Source: Leptospira vanthielii serovar Holland str. Waz Holland = ATCC 700522 (GTDB taxonomy: Bacteria; Spirochaetota; Leptospiria; Leptospirales; Leptospiraceae). From it: a DNA stretch of 64,000 nucleotides. Positions 31,319 through 40,065 of this stretch are shown here, piece by piece (the first letter of the stretch is position 1; every line of letters begins with the position of its first letter). A model generated the notes under the pieces. That model was not told the origin of the DNA, did not search any database, and was given only the letters and a program-made list of their open reading frames with translations. The DNA is taken from the NCBI RefSeq assembly GCF_000332455.1, contig NZ_AOGY02000042.1, positions 62,001 to 126,000 on the forward strand. Reading direction: 5' to 3'. Position numbers and translations under genes: made by a program.

Positions 31319-32638
31319 ATGAATAGCGACGCCTTTATGGAATACGCCTTTATCGTCATGGTCGCGCTGATAGGAATCGAGATTTTTGTTTCCTACTTCA
31401 AAGGAAAACAATATTACCGATTGAACGTTCTCATTGCCGATGTGAGTACGGGTGTGATCTTTGCTTTGATTGGAGTGGTGATCCTACTCGGAGCACTCTA
31501 TGTCTATGACAAAGTAGAGAAGAATTTTTCACTCTCTGCATTAGGTTACCATTTTTTTCCATTGGAAAGCCCGTTTCGTTTTTCGCCTAGTTTTTCAATA
31601 AACTGGCAGGCTCTCGGAGCTTGGACTTTTGCGGTCGTTTTTGCTGATTTTGTCTATTACTGGTTTCACAGACATTGTCACGAAATCAATTTGTTTTGGG
31701 CCACTCATGTCACCCACCACTCCACACAAGAAATGAATTTATCCGTTGCCTTTCGAGGGAATGGACTACAAAGAATATTCGAATATACTTACTTTCTATC
31801 TATGGCCCTACTCGGAATTCCGTGGCCCATGTTTTTACTCAGTCACAGAATTCTAAAAGTTTACCAATTTGTGGTCCACACTCGTTTTGTTGGGAAGTTA
31901 GGATTTTTAGAAGAGTTTATGGTGACTCCCTCCAACCACCGAGTCCACCATGGAATCCAACCCAAGTACATTGACCGCAACCACGGGGGAATTTTTATCA
32001 TTTGGGATCGTATGTTTGGGTCCTTTGAATGGGAAGCAGAAGAACCTATCTATGGTTTGACAAAACCCGTGAACTCCTTCAATCCGATCACGGTAAACTT
32101 ACATGTATTCAAAGATATGTTCTTTCAAATTTTGAAATGTAAATCGTTTGGTGATGTGTTTAAAACGATTTTTGGACCTCCTGGTTGGAAACCAACTTAC
32201 TTAATGACTAGTGCTGATGCTGCTCCCGAACCAGACAAAGTGGTTAAGTATGATCCAAAACCTCCTATGGGTGTTATGATTTATGTAGCTCTCCAAGCGG
32301 CCGTACTTATGGCTGTGGGTCTTGTGATTTGGAAGGTAGCAAAAATCAATTTAGAAAAAGATATGGTGACTCTTGGAATTTTATCCATTGTGATTATCTT
32401 TAGTTTGTTCTCCATCGATAGAACAATGGAAATGAAACGATGGTCAAGACGAACAGAAGTTGTAAGGAATGTTCTTTTTATTTTGGCTTTTGTGGGTGCC
32501 CTTGTGTATTCCAATATTCCAAAAATTGAAATCTTTGCCATTCCACTCATTGGCCTCTCGTTTGTATCCTTAGCTTGGATCATTCTCAAACGAAAGACCT
32601 TCTTTGATTTGAGTAATATTTCTAATACTTGGTATTAG
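31319..32638 (+). CDS. Sterol desaturase / fatty acid hydroxylase family protein
   Basis: 439 residues. The membrane di-iron core has all histidine boxes: WFHRHCHE, HVTHHSTQ, and SNHRVHHG with NHGG close after. A further C-terminal membrane region (residues about 310-435) has four hydrophobic helices, longer than the common family. It would hydroxylate or desaturate a lipid. GAGGAAAA precedes the ATG. The last 17 bp overlap the convergent sulfatase gene. Confidence 0.87.
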   Translation: MNSDAFMEYAFIVMVALIGIEIFVSYFKGKQYYRLNVLIADVSTGVIFALIGVVILLGALYVYDKVEKNFSLSALGYHFFPLESPFRFSPSFSINWQALGAWTFAVVFADFVYYWFHRHCHEINLFWATHVTHHSTQEMNLSVAFRGNGLQRIFEYTYFLSMALLGIPWPMFLLSHRILKVYQFVVHTRFVGKLGFLEEFMVTPSNHRVHHGIQPKYIDRNHGGIFIIWDRMFGSFEWEAEEPIYGLTKPVNSFNPITVNLHVFKDMFFQILKCKSFGDVFKTIFGPPGWKPTYLMTSADAAPEPDKVVKYDPKPPMGVMIYVALQAAVLMAVGLVIWKVAKINLEKDMVTLGILSIVIIFSLFSIDRTMEMKRWSRRTEVVRNVLFILAFVGALVYSNIPKIEIFAIPLIGLSFVSLAWIILKRKTFFDLSNISNTWY

Positions 32639-34616
32639 ATTTAATCTCTTTAAGAACGGACTCCGAAGGGAACAAATGGTTCGACTTCAGGAGTTCGTCT
32701 CCTAAATTTAGGAAAGCTTTGGTCTTATCCCCATGTTTTTTGCATAAGTTGATATCCTTGTAACAGAGTCCAATGTCCACAAACGGTGGTTTGATGGTCT
32801 TTGTTTCCCCTTGTCCCCCAGAAACCGACTGGTAATACAAAAAATCATCTTCGATCCATCCAAAGATATTCCCGTAGGCAAAATAAGCCGAATGACCCTT
32901 TACTTTTCGTAAGTCCCGACCCATTACACTAAAGTATACTTCCCTTTCCATAAATCCGAGAATGGTCGGAATTAAATCGAGTTGAGAGGTGATGTCTTCG
33001 CGAAGTTCCGGTTTAATTTTTCCCGGTGCATAAATCAAGAGGGGAACACTACGGTCTTCGTAATAGTTGAGAAACCGGTGGTGGCTATGGTCAGAAACAA
33101 AAAAGAAAATGGTATCCTTGAAATAAGGGGCTTTTTTTGCTTTTTCCATATATTCATTCAATGCAAAGTCTGCATAGTGAAGGACGTTTAAGTATTCGCT
33201 GTCTTGCGTGGTCGATTCAAACAAACGATACTTCTCATCGGGCACTTTGTAAGGATAGTGAGTGGTTCCTGTATGGATCACAGAAACAATCGGTTTTTCT
33301 GGTTTCACTAGAAGGAGTTTTTTATGCATCGCATCGAGTGAGGCTTCGCCCAAATAACTCCAAGGTCCCGTTTTGTATTCAGGAACTTTTTCTAACTCAC
33401 TTTTGCCAACGAGTGTATCAAAACCCCAATGGTACATGATACTTCCCTTATTGTTAAAACTGAGATCGGTTCCCGTTACAAAAAGAGTTTCATATCCAAT
33501 GGTTTTAGCAATATTGCCAAGGCCTGAAAAACGATTCAGGATTTGCGGTGTGCGAACCGCAGAGAGTCCTGGCCTGTCGGGAATTCCACCCATAAGTGCC
33601 ATAAGACCATTGGTCGTTCGTCCCCCACTCGCAAAAAAATTCTTAAAGAACATTCCTTGGCGGATGAGTTGGTTGAAATAAGGAGTAACAACTTTTCCAT
33701 CTACCTTACCTGTTCCAATGATATCAATAAATTTTCCAGTCCAACCTTCTAACACTATCACTACGATATGTGGCAAAGGTTTACTAGTTGCGACTGTGGT
33801 TTTTCGAAGTAAAGGATACTCTTCGCTAACAAAGTTGGCACCAGGATAGGTCACTTCTTTTTGTACAATGACACTGGCATCACTTAACTTCATAAAGTGA
33901 CGGTCATCGACTTTCGTCATCTTTAAGTCAGTGATCACAGTAAAACCGGGATTTAATACCAAATCATTGATGATGGTTTCTTTGGTGATGATGGCGTCAC
34001 TTGTCCGAAGCGGACTTGTTTGGATGCCTCCACGGATCCCAAGAACTAAAAGGGCTAAAACCACAAGGAACTGTAAGCCCGCCCATTTGTAGTGTAAATT
34101 TACATGAGAATAAGGAAACTTAGATTGGATTTTATAAATTCCAAAACTAATTCCTCCGATGACTAAAAGCCCTAACAAAAACAAAATAGGATTTTGGGAA
34201 AAGGCAGAACCCACAAGGGGCAACATCTCAAAACCCAAATAAGCAAAGGCTTCGTATCCTAAATGTTTGTTTCCGTTCTCATAATAAATCAAATCGGCAA
34301 TGAGAAGAAAAAGTAGCAGGATAATCAAAATGACAGGAAAGGTTCGCCATACTGCCCTGTAAATTCGGTTGCGGTTGAGAAAGTGTAACGAAGAATACAA
34401 CAAACTCACGCCAAGTAACACGCACAAGACGGATATATCAAACCTAGCCCCTTTTAAAAAAGCTTTCAGAATGATCCAAGTTGATTTGTCATGGATTCGA
34501 TAAGAATACATGATAAAAAAGCAGGCCCGGTAGATGGTAAGAAATACAATCCCAAGGCCAGCGAGAAGTAAGTGAAATCGAATGTAAAACGGCAATTTAG
34601 AAAATAGTTTTTTCAT
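32622..34616 (-). CDS. LTA synthase / phosphoglycerol transferase family sulfatase
   Basis: 664 residues. Five N-terminal membrane helices occupy about 1-200, followed by an extracytoplasmic alkaline-phosphatase-fold domain. VIVLEGWTGKF carries the metal-binding acid, SGGRTTNGLMALMGG the nucleophilic Thr, and FVSDHSHH the Asp-His pair. In Gram-positives such enzymes build lipoteichoic acid; in double-membrane bacteria relatives add phosphoglycerol or phosphoethanolamine to glycans. Leptospira has no teichoic acid, so an envelope-modifying role is inferred. Confidence 0.85.
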   Translation of the reverse strand: MKKLFSKLPFYIRFHLLLAGLGIVFLTIYRACFFIMYSYRIHDKSTWIILKAFLKGARFDISVLCVLLGVSLLYSSLHFLNRNRIYRAVWRTFPVILIILLLFLLIADLIYYENGNKHLGYEAFAYLGFEMLPLVGSAFSQNPILFLLGLLVIGGISFGIYKIQSKFPYSHVNLHYKWAGLQFLVVLALLVLGIRGGIQTSPLRTSDAIITKETIINDLVLNPGFTVITDLKMTKVDDRHFMKLSDASVIVQKEVTYPGANFVSEEYPLLRKTTVATSKPLPHIVVIVLEGWTGKFIDIIGTGKVDGKVVTPYFNQLIRQGMFFKNFFASGGRTTNGLMALMGGIPDRPGLSAVRTPQILNRFSGLGNIAKTIGYETLFVTGTDLSFNNKGSIMYHWGFDTLVGKSELEKVPEYKTGPWSYLGEASLDAMHKKLLLVKPEKPIVSVIHTGTTHYPYKVPDEKYRLFESTTQDSEYLNVLHYADFALNEYMEKAKKAPYFKDTIFFFVSDHSHHRFLNYYEDRSVPLLIYAPGKIKPELREDITSQLDLIPTILGFMEREVYFSVMGRDLRKVKGHSAYFAYGNIFGWIEDDFLYYQSVSGGQGETKTIKPPFVDIGLCYKDINLCKKHGDKTKAFLNLGDELLKSNHLFPSESVLKEIKSNTKY

Positions 34617-34684
34617 AAATAAAAATTAAGAAACTTCCATAAGACTAAAAAAGTGATCAAGTGGTTTTGGACCGGTGCAATTGA

Positions 34685-35920
34685 TTATGGTTTTACCATT
34701 TTGTAAATGGTTCCCGATTGGTAGTCTGCTACAAAAATTTCCCCATCATTGTCCCGTCCAAAGGTCGGGATGAGAAGGTTCCATTTTCCAAGAGCCAAGG
34801 TTTCTGTAATCCTTGTATTTTCTCCCGGTTTTGGGACTGGGATGGCCCAAATTTTTCCTTGGATAAAATCCCCAAAGACATACATTCCTTTCAAACTAGG
34901 AATGGCAGTTCCTGCATAAACATACCCACCAGTGATGGATTGGCCTTCCTCTCTTCCGTATTCATAAAAAGGAGGTTGGTAAAGCGCCGTATTACAACCG
35001 TCAGTAAAACAATGGAATCCTTCCGTTTGGTTCCAGCCATAGTTTTTTCCAGAAAGGATAATATCTACTTCTTCATAAGCATCTTGGCCTACGTCCGCCA
35101 CAAGCAAACGTCCGTCAGGTGAAAAGCTCATCCTCCAAGGATTCCGAATCCCATAAGCAAAAGTTTCTGGGGCGAAACCGGCTTTTCCCACAAAGGGATT
35201 ATCCGTAGGAATGGAATATGGTTTTTTCGACTGGGTGTCAGGGGATACAGAGATTCTTAAAATCGATCCAAGTAAGGTATTTGGATTTTGTCCATTGTTT
35301 TTAGGATCGGCTCTCCAACCTCCATCCCCAAGTCCAATGTACAAATGTCCGTCCAAACCAAATGCCAACTGTCCCCCATTGTGGTTGGGATAAGGTTGTT
35401 CCACTTGCAATAACACACGTTCGTTTACGAGTTTCATGGTATCGTAACTGGTTGGGTTTTCTACAACCCATTCAGAAACAATGGTGATGTCTTTACTGGC
35501 AATGGACTTTACATAATTGGTATAAAGTTTCGGTTGTTTGGGAAATTGTGGATGGAAGCTTAGGCCAAGAAGACCCTCTTCGCTGTCGGTAATGACTGGA
35601 AATTTAGCAAGCACTCGACTTGTCTTTTTTTCTCTGTCAAAAAGGATGAGGTTTCCTGCTTTTTCCAAGGCAAAAAGAAAGGGTGTGTCCCCCGGTGGAA
35701 ATTGGATGTCGGTGGGTTCTTTTACTTTCACCACTTCTTGTAAAGAGATGGCGATTTGTTTGCGGTTAGCATCGATTCCAACAAACAAAGGTTTGGATCC
35801 GAGGACTTGGCCATCGGTTTCATACTTCTTATTGAAGTTTTTTAAAACAGTTCTGCCTAAATCATCGCAAGAAACAGAGACTGACAAAAGGGAAAATAAG
35901 ACAAAGATTTGGATTTTCAT
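34685..35920 (-). CDS. PQQ-dependent sugar dehydrogenase-like lipoprotein
   Basis: 411 residues from the ATG at 35920. The signal peptide ends SVSVSC, a lipobox-like site. The body is a six-bladed propeller of the glucose/sorbosone dehydrogenase family: HNGGQLAFGLDGHLYIGLGDGG, YGIRNPWRMSFSPDG, VADVGQDAYEEVD and NYGWNQTEG are diagnostic. It may oxidise a sugar in the periplasm if PQQ is available. Divergent from the TMEM220-like gene. Confidence 0.87.
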   Translation of the reverse strand: MKIQIFVLFSLLSVSVSCDDLGRTVLKNFNKKYETDGQVLGSKPLFVGIDANRKQIAISLQEVVKVKEPTDIQFPPGDTPFLFALEKAGNLILFDREKKTSRVLAKFPVITDSEEGLLGLSFHPQFPKQPKLYTNYVKSIASKDITIVSEWVVENPTSYDTMKLVNERVLLQVEQPYPNHNGGQLAFGLDGHLYIGLGDGGWRADPKNNGQNPNTLLGSILRISVSPDTQSKKPYSIPTDNPFVGKAGFAPETFAYGIRNPWRMSFSPDGRLLVADVGQDAYEEVDIILSGKNYGWNQTEGFHCFTDGCNTALYQPPFYEYGREEGQSITGGYVYAGTAIPSLKGMYVFGDFIQGKIWAIPVPKPGENTRITETLALGKWNLLIPTFGRDNDGEIFVADYQSGTIYKMVKP

Positions 35921-35993
35921 AATACTTAAGGTTCCAGTCATAAGATAAATGGCTTGGATTTGTGTCCGCAATCAAAAAACTTTGGTGAGACCT

Positions 35994-36296
35994 ATGAAAC
36001 TCTTTCGAATTATTTGTATCCCGACCTTCCTTTACTTTGCTTATTTGCAATTGAATGACCCAGACCCTTACCTCTGGTTCCCCATTTATGCTTTTGTGGC
36101 TGCCATTGCCCTAGCAGGATTTTACCGTAAGATACCCAAATTCGTTGGGTGGATTCTGATTCCCATTTATTTAGTTTTAGCGGGGTATTACTACACACAA
36201 GCTCCCTACTTTGGGATGGAAGTGGAAGAAGTCAGAGAATATTTAGGACTACTGATTGCGAGTGCGGCCGTAGCCGTTCTAGTATTTAAAAAATAA
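35994..36296 (+). CDS. TMEM220-like membrane protein
   Basis: 100 residues and four helices. The first helix ends in YLQLNDPDPYLW, the signature of the TMEM220 family, which is widespread and uncharacterised. The ATG at 35994 has GGTGAG seven bases upstream; the frame extends to 35949 without support. Its stop lies 22 bp from the convergent sufB stop, with a small hairpin between. Confidence 0.85.
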   Translation: MKLFRIICIPTFLYFAYLQLNDPDPYLWFPIYAFVAAIALAGFYRKIPKFVGWILIPIYLVLAGYYYTQAPYFGMEVEEVREYLGLLIASAAVAVLVFKK

Positions 36297-36312
36297 AACT
36301 AAAGAATGAATT

Positions 36313-36331
36313 TGCCGATTATTTTTCGGCA
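36313..36331. terminator. Small hairpin at the sufB stop
   Basis: TGCCGA and TCGGCA form a 6-bp stem around TTATTTT, overlapping the sufB stop codon, between two convergent genes. There is no clean T-run, so terminator activity is uncertain. Confidence 0.4.
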
Positions 36332-37713
36332 ATCACCTTTCCGTCTTCCAAAATCATTTTGATGAGTTTTGTCATCTCTACTGAATATTCCACATCTAGG
36401 TGTTTGGTGACACCTTCACAAAATCCGTTGATGATAAGTAACTTCGCATCGTCTTCCGACATCCCGCGTGATTGCAGATAAAACAATTGGTCATCATCAA
36501 TTTTCGAAACTGTCGCTTCGTAATTGAGAGTTCCTTCTTCCCCTGACACATCGTTGTAAGGATACGCATGGGACTGAGAACGATTGTCCATCATAAGCCC
36601 ATCACATTTGATATGGCTGTAAGAACCTTTGCTAGATGGTTCAAACTTAACAAGTCCGCGGTAAGAATTGATTCCCCCGTCAAGGGCAACCCCTTTGGCA
36701 AGGATATTGGAACGAGTGTTCTTTCCGACATGAATGATCCGAGCCCCCGTATCTTGCACCTGTCCACTTCCTGCAAAAGCTAAGGAAAGCACATCCCCAG
36801 TAGAATGATCACCCTTTAAAATAATCCCTGGGTATTTGATGGTATTGGCACCAATATTACAATCGGTCCAAGTGATGTGGGCTGCTTCTTCGCATATCCC
36901 CCGTTTCACGGTCCAATTGTACATATTTTTTTTCCAATTTTGGATTGTGGTATAAAAGATCTTAGAATTTTTTTTAGCCACAAGTTCAACTACGGCTGTA
37001 TGAAAATTGGTTCCTTTGTCTTGGACAGAAGTACAACCTTCGCTGTATTCTAAATGAGCCCCTTCGTCTGCAATGAGGAGGGTCCGTTCATATTGTCCGG
37101 AACTTGCTGCAGTGACTTTAAAGTAAGCCTGGAGAGGCATAGGAGTTTTGACTCCTCTAGGAATGTAAGCAAAACTACCACCGCTAAATACTGCTGAGTT
37201 CAGGGCGGAAAATTTATTGTCACCAATGGTAACCACAGTTCCCAAATACTCACGAACGAGTTCTGGATACTCTTTGATGGCAGTATCAATGTCACAAAAG
37301 ATAATTCCAAGGTCGGTGAGTTCTTTTTTCACATTGGCATAGATGGTTTCGGAATCGTTCATAGTTTCGATTCCTGCTAGGTATTTCCTTTCGTGTTCAG
37401 GAATTCCTAACTTTTCAAAACTACGTAGGATCTCAGGATCCACTTCGTCCCAAGATTTTTTTTTCTTTTGGTTAGAACCTACGTAATGTACATAGTCATC
37501 GATATTAATATGAAATTGAGGAATGAAGCCCCAAGTAGGCATGGGTTTTTGTTCATAGACTTCAAAAGCCTTCAAACGAAATTCCGCCAACCAACTTGGT
37601 TCGTTTTTGATATGGGAGATGGATTCTACAACCTTACGAGTGAGTCCCTTTGGAAAATTATCAGGTTTGTAAAATTCAAAAGGTGCCTTGTCTAGGCTGG
37701 CTGTAGATTCCAT
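36319..37713 (-). CDS. sufB: Fe-S cluster assembly scaffold SufB
   Basis: 464 residues, full family length. SufB is the scaffold of the SUF system, with the motifs [41 protein letters not shown] and [22 protein letters not shown], and the conserved Cys region near the C-terminus ([10 protein letters not shown]). No sufC, sufD or sufS lies next to it, which is unusual. It follows ahpC by about 35 bp on the same strand and is probably in the same PerR-like-controlled unit. Confidence 0.95.
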   Translation of the reverse strand: MESTASLDKAPFEFYKPDNFPKGLTRKVVESISHIKNEPSWLAEFRLKAFEVYEQKPMPTWGFIPQFHINIDDYVHYVGSNQKKKKSWDEVDPEILRSFEKLGIPEHERKYLAGIETMNDSETIYANVKKELTDLGIIFCDIDTAIKEYPELVREYLGTVVTIGDNKFSALNSAVFSGGSFAYIPRGVKTPMPLQAYFKVTAASSGQYERTLLIADEGAHLEYSEGCTSVQDKGTNFHTAVVELVAKKNSKIFYTTIQNWKKNMYNWTVKRGICEEAAHITWTDCNIGANTIKYPGIILKGDHSTGDVLSLAFAGSGQVQDTGARIIHVGKNTRSNILAKGVALDGGINSYRGLVKFEPSSKGSYSHIKCDGLMMDNRSQSHAYPYNDVSGEEGTLNYEATVSKIDDDQLFYLQSRGMSEDDAKLLIINGFCEGVTKHLDVEYSVEMTKLIKMILEDGKVIAEK

Positions 37714-37747
37714 ATTGTCTCCCGTCTCTATCTTAGAGATTCTCTAA

Positions 37748-38341
37748 TTAATTTACAGAAGCGAAGTAAGCTTTGGATCCAGTAGGATCTGCTTTCATCG
37801 TTTTCTTTCCTTCATCCCAGTTTGCAGGACAAACTTCACCGTGTTTTTCCACAAATTGGAAAGCTTTGATGAGGCGCACTGCTTCTTCAATGTTACGTCC
37901 TACTGGAAGGTCGTTAACAGTTGCTTGGCGGATGATTCCCGCAGGATCAATGATGAAAGTTCCACGAAGGGCAACACCTGCATCAGGACCTGACTCAATC
38001 AGAACTCCAAAAGACTTTGCGATCTCTTTTGTTTTGTCAGCGATGAGTGGGTATTTGATCTCACCAATACCACCTTCTTTTCGGGCAGTTTTTTTCCAAG
38101 CTAAGTGCGAAAATTCGCTATCAACGGAAACACCCAAAACTTCTGCTCCGATCTTTTTAAAATCTTCGAGTTTCGCATCGTATTCAATAATTTCTGTCGG
38201 ACAAACAAATGTAAAATCGAGTGGATAGAAAAACAGAACCACCCATTTTCCTTTGTAATCAGACAATTTGATTTCTTTGAAACTGTCCCCGATCACAGCG
38301 GTTGCTTTAAAATCAGGGGCATGTGATGTCACTTGTGGCAT
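37748..38341 (-). CDS. ahpC: 2-Cys peroxiredoxin (AhpC/Prx1 type)
   Basis: 197 residues from ATG at 38341, which has AAGGAG nine to ten bases upstream. The frame extends to 38458 through the ABC-F end, but those residues are not peroxiredoxin. Peroxidatic Cys47 is in FTFVCPTE and the resolving Cys in GEVCPANW near residue 168. It reduces hydrogen peroxide and organic peroxides. A perfect PerR-like palindrome overlaps the predicted -10 box, so induction by peroxide is likely. Confidence 0.95.
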   Translation of the reverse strand: MPQVTSHAPDFKATAVIGDSFKEIKLSDYKGKWVVLFFYPLDFTFVCPTEIIEYDAKLEDFKKIGAEVLGVSVDSEFSHLAWKKTARKEGGIGEIKYPLIADKTKEIAKSFGVLIESGPDAGVALRGTFIIDPAGIIRQATVNDLPVGRNIEEAVRLIKAFQFVEKHGEVCPANWDEGKKTMKADPTGSKAYFASVN

Positions 38342-38351
38342 AGAGTCACTC

Positions 38352-38368
38352 CTTAGAATTATTCTAAG
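38352..38368. promoter_or_regulatory. PerR/Fur-type box over the ahpC promoter
   Basis: CTTAGAAT-T-ATTCTAAG is a perfect 17-bp palindrome with one central base. The inner 15 bp differ from the PerR consensus TTATAATNATTATAA by one symmetric change in each arm. It covers the predicted -10 box of ahpC and ends a few bases before its ribosome binding site. Confidence 0.75.
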
Positions 38369-38390
38369 TACAATCCTTAGATTCTGTCTA
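38361..38390 (-). promoter_or_regulatory. Predicted ahpC-sufB promoter
   Basis: On the minus strand TAGACA (38390-38385) and TAGAAT (38366-38361) are separated by 18 bp. The -35 box lies in the last codons of the ABC-F gene. Confidence 0.6.
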
Positions 38391-39885
38391 GATGTTTTTG
38401 GGTCACAGACAGGTTTTCCAAAGACCATTCCTCCTTTGCGATGGATTCGACAAAACACCTATCATGACTCACGACCACTAAAGCTGTGCGAAGTGCCTTG
38501 AGTGAGCTCTCGAGTGCTTCCAAAGATTTTATATCCAAATGGTTTGTAGGTTCGTCTAAGAGAAGAATTTCGGGATTCACATTTAAGCGGAGAGATAAAA
38601 ATATTTTTTTGATTTCTCCCGGACTAAAACTTTGCGATTCAAAAACACGTTTCGGATCACTCCCGAGCCTATGCACTCCAGAAAGAACTTTAGCCTTCAC
38701 ATCCGCTTGTAGGTTTTGAAATTCCCATAACAAACTTTGTATCTCTTTTTTAGAAAACTCTTGGGGCAAATACAAATGGGGAATTTTTTTCTCTTCTAAT
38801 TGTTTAACTAAAAATTTAAGGAGTGTAGACTTCCCCGATCCGTTCTTTCCGGTGATGGCAATTTTTGACTCGGGAAGAATTTGTATATGGGATTGCACTT
38901 GCAATTTCATAAAACCAAAATCAAAATTTTCCTCTTCCCATAAAAACAAATGTTTCCTTTTGGAAGTTTCTGTTTTCCAAAGAATTCCTAAATTTTCATT
39001 TTCTGGAAGTCGGAGAAAAATTTCATTTTCCTTACGTTCCAAATGTTCGGTTCTTTTATCTAACTGTTGTTTGAGTCGACCGGCTTGGCCATCTTTCCCA
39101 CTCACCCTTGCTAAGTTCTTTTTATACCGACCATCATGATCATGGAGATCCAATCCTTTTTTTGATCTATGTTTGTGTGATAAACTTGCCTCTTCTCTTC
39201 TGCGAGTAAGTTCCGCTTCTAGTTTTTTTCTAACAAAGCGAGCCGCCTCCCATTCGCGGGTTCTCTCAATTGCCTCCCTTTCCATTTCTTTTTTGCCCTC
39301 TGAATAATTTCCGGGCCTTTGAGAATAAAAGTTTTTTTCAAGAAAAATACAATGGGTAGCAAGATCATCTAACAAAGATCTATCGTGGCTAATCAAAATT
39401 CCAATCCCTTGATAATGGGAAAGAGTATTCCGAATGATCTGAATGCTTTCGAAATCTAAGTGGTTTGTAGGTTCATCCAAAATCAAAACCGCAGGAGATT
39501 CCGAAAGTGCCACTGCAAGTAACAGGCGCCGTTTTTCTCCAAAACTTAAAAAATCGTAGTCATCCGGAGATTCGATTCGTATCTTCAATAGATTTTTAAA
39601 CCGACCTGATTCTTTGGAATCATTGTATAAAAGATCTTCCAAAACTTCCCGTGTTATGTAGGTATCTTGAGATACGTAACACAGAGATTGTTTGCCTTGG
39701 ATGGTTCCACTATGAGGATCTAACTCACCCGCGATGAGTTTTGCCAAAGTAGATTTTCCGCTTCCATTTTTGCCGACAATTCCTGTCCAACCTGGCCCGA
39801 AATGAAGGTTTAGATCTTGGAATAAAAATTCAGATTGTGATTCGTAAAGAAAGTTTAAGTTATGTATGGTGATATGTTCGGACAT
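38377..39885 (-). CDS. ABC-F family ATPase
   Basis: 502 residues from ATG at 39885, with AGGAG eight bases upstream. Two ABC domains in tandem with no membrane part: Walker [10 protein letters not shown] in both, signatures SFGEKRR and FSPGEIKK, Walker [12 protein letters not shown] and [12 protein letters not shown] charged linker (about residues 215-290) is rich in Arg and Lys. ABC-F proteins act on the ribosome, and some give antibiotic resistance by displacing drugs. The upstream leader ORF and hairpin suggest ribosome-sensed induction, typical of resistance-type members. Confidence 0.9.
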   Translation of the reverse strand: MSEHITIHNLNFLYESQSEFLFQDLNLHFGPGWTGIVGKNGSGKSTLAKLIAGELDPHSGTIQGKQSLCYVSQDTYITREVLEDLLYNDSKESGRFKNLLKIRIESPDDYDFLSFGEKRRLLLAVALSESPAVLILDEPTNHLDFESIQIIRNTLSHYQGIGILISHDRSLLDDLATHCIFLEKNFYSQRPGNYSEGKKEMEREAIERTREWEAARFVRKKLEAELTRRREEASLSHKHRSKKGLDLHDHDGRYKKNLARVSGKDGQAGRLKQQLDKRTEHLERKENEIFLRLPENENLGILWKTETSKRKHLFLWEEENFDFGFMKLQVQSHIQILPESKIAITGKNGSGKSTLLKFLVKQLEEKKIPHLYLPQEFSKKEIQSLLWEFQNLQADVKAKVLSGVHRLGSDPKRVFESQSFSPGEIKKIFLSLRLNVNPEILLLDEPTNHLDIKSLEALESSLKALRTALVVVSHDRCFVESIAKEEWSLENLSVTQKHLDRI

Positions 39886-39914
39886 GCGACAAGCTCCTGT
39901 AGTTTCCAAAGGGG

Positions 39915-39990
39915 AAATAGGCAAACAAGTCTTGTCCTAAAAAAATAGGAGAAGGATGGATTTAGTATTTTTGTTTTTGTTTGCCTATTT
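39915..39990 (-). promoter_or_regulatory. 14-bp inverted repeat in the ABC-F leader (putative attenuator)
   Basis: In the transcript AAATAGGCAAACAA (39990-39977) can pair exactly with TTGTTTGCCTATTT (39928-39915). The first arm overlaps the last sense codon and stop of the leader ORF. A second CCTATTTTTTT (39949-39939) in the loop can compete for AAAATAGG, so two mutually exclusive structures exist. Confidence 0.65.
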
Positions 39991-40008
39991 TCTAGTTCGC
40001 AATCTCAT
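39985..40008 (-). CDS. Seven-codon leader peptide MRLRTRK upstream of ABC-F
   Basis: ATG at 40008 is preceded at seven bases by GAGGTG. The frame reads Met-Arg-Leu-Arg-Thr-Arg-Lys-stop, with Arg codons AGA, CGA and AGA. The stop lies in the first arm of the hairpin. A short ORF with a good binding site immediately before such a hairpin, ahead of an ABC-F gene, is the layout of translational or transcriptional attenuation by stalled ribosomes. This is an inference from layout. Confidence 0.6.
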   Translation of the reverse strand: MRLRTRK

Positions 40009-40065
40009 CGGTTTACACCTCACTTATAAATGTTAGACTGTAAAAATAAAAAAAAATGTCAAGAG

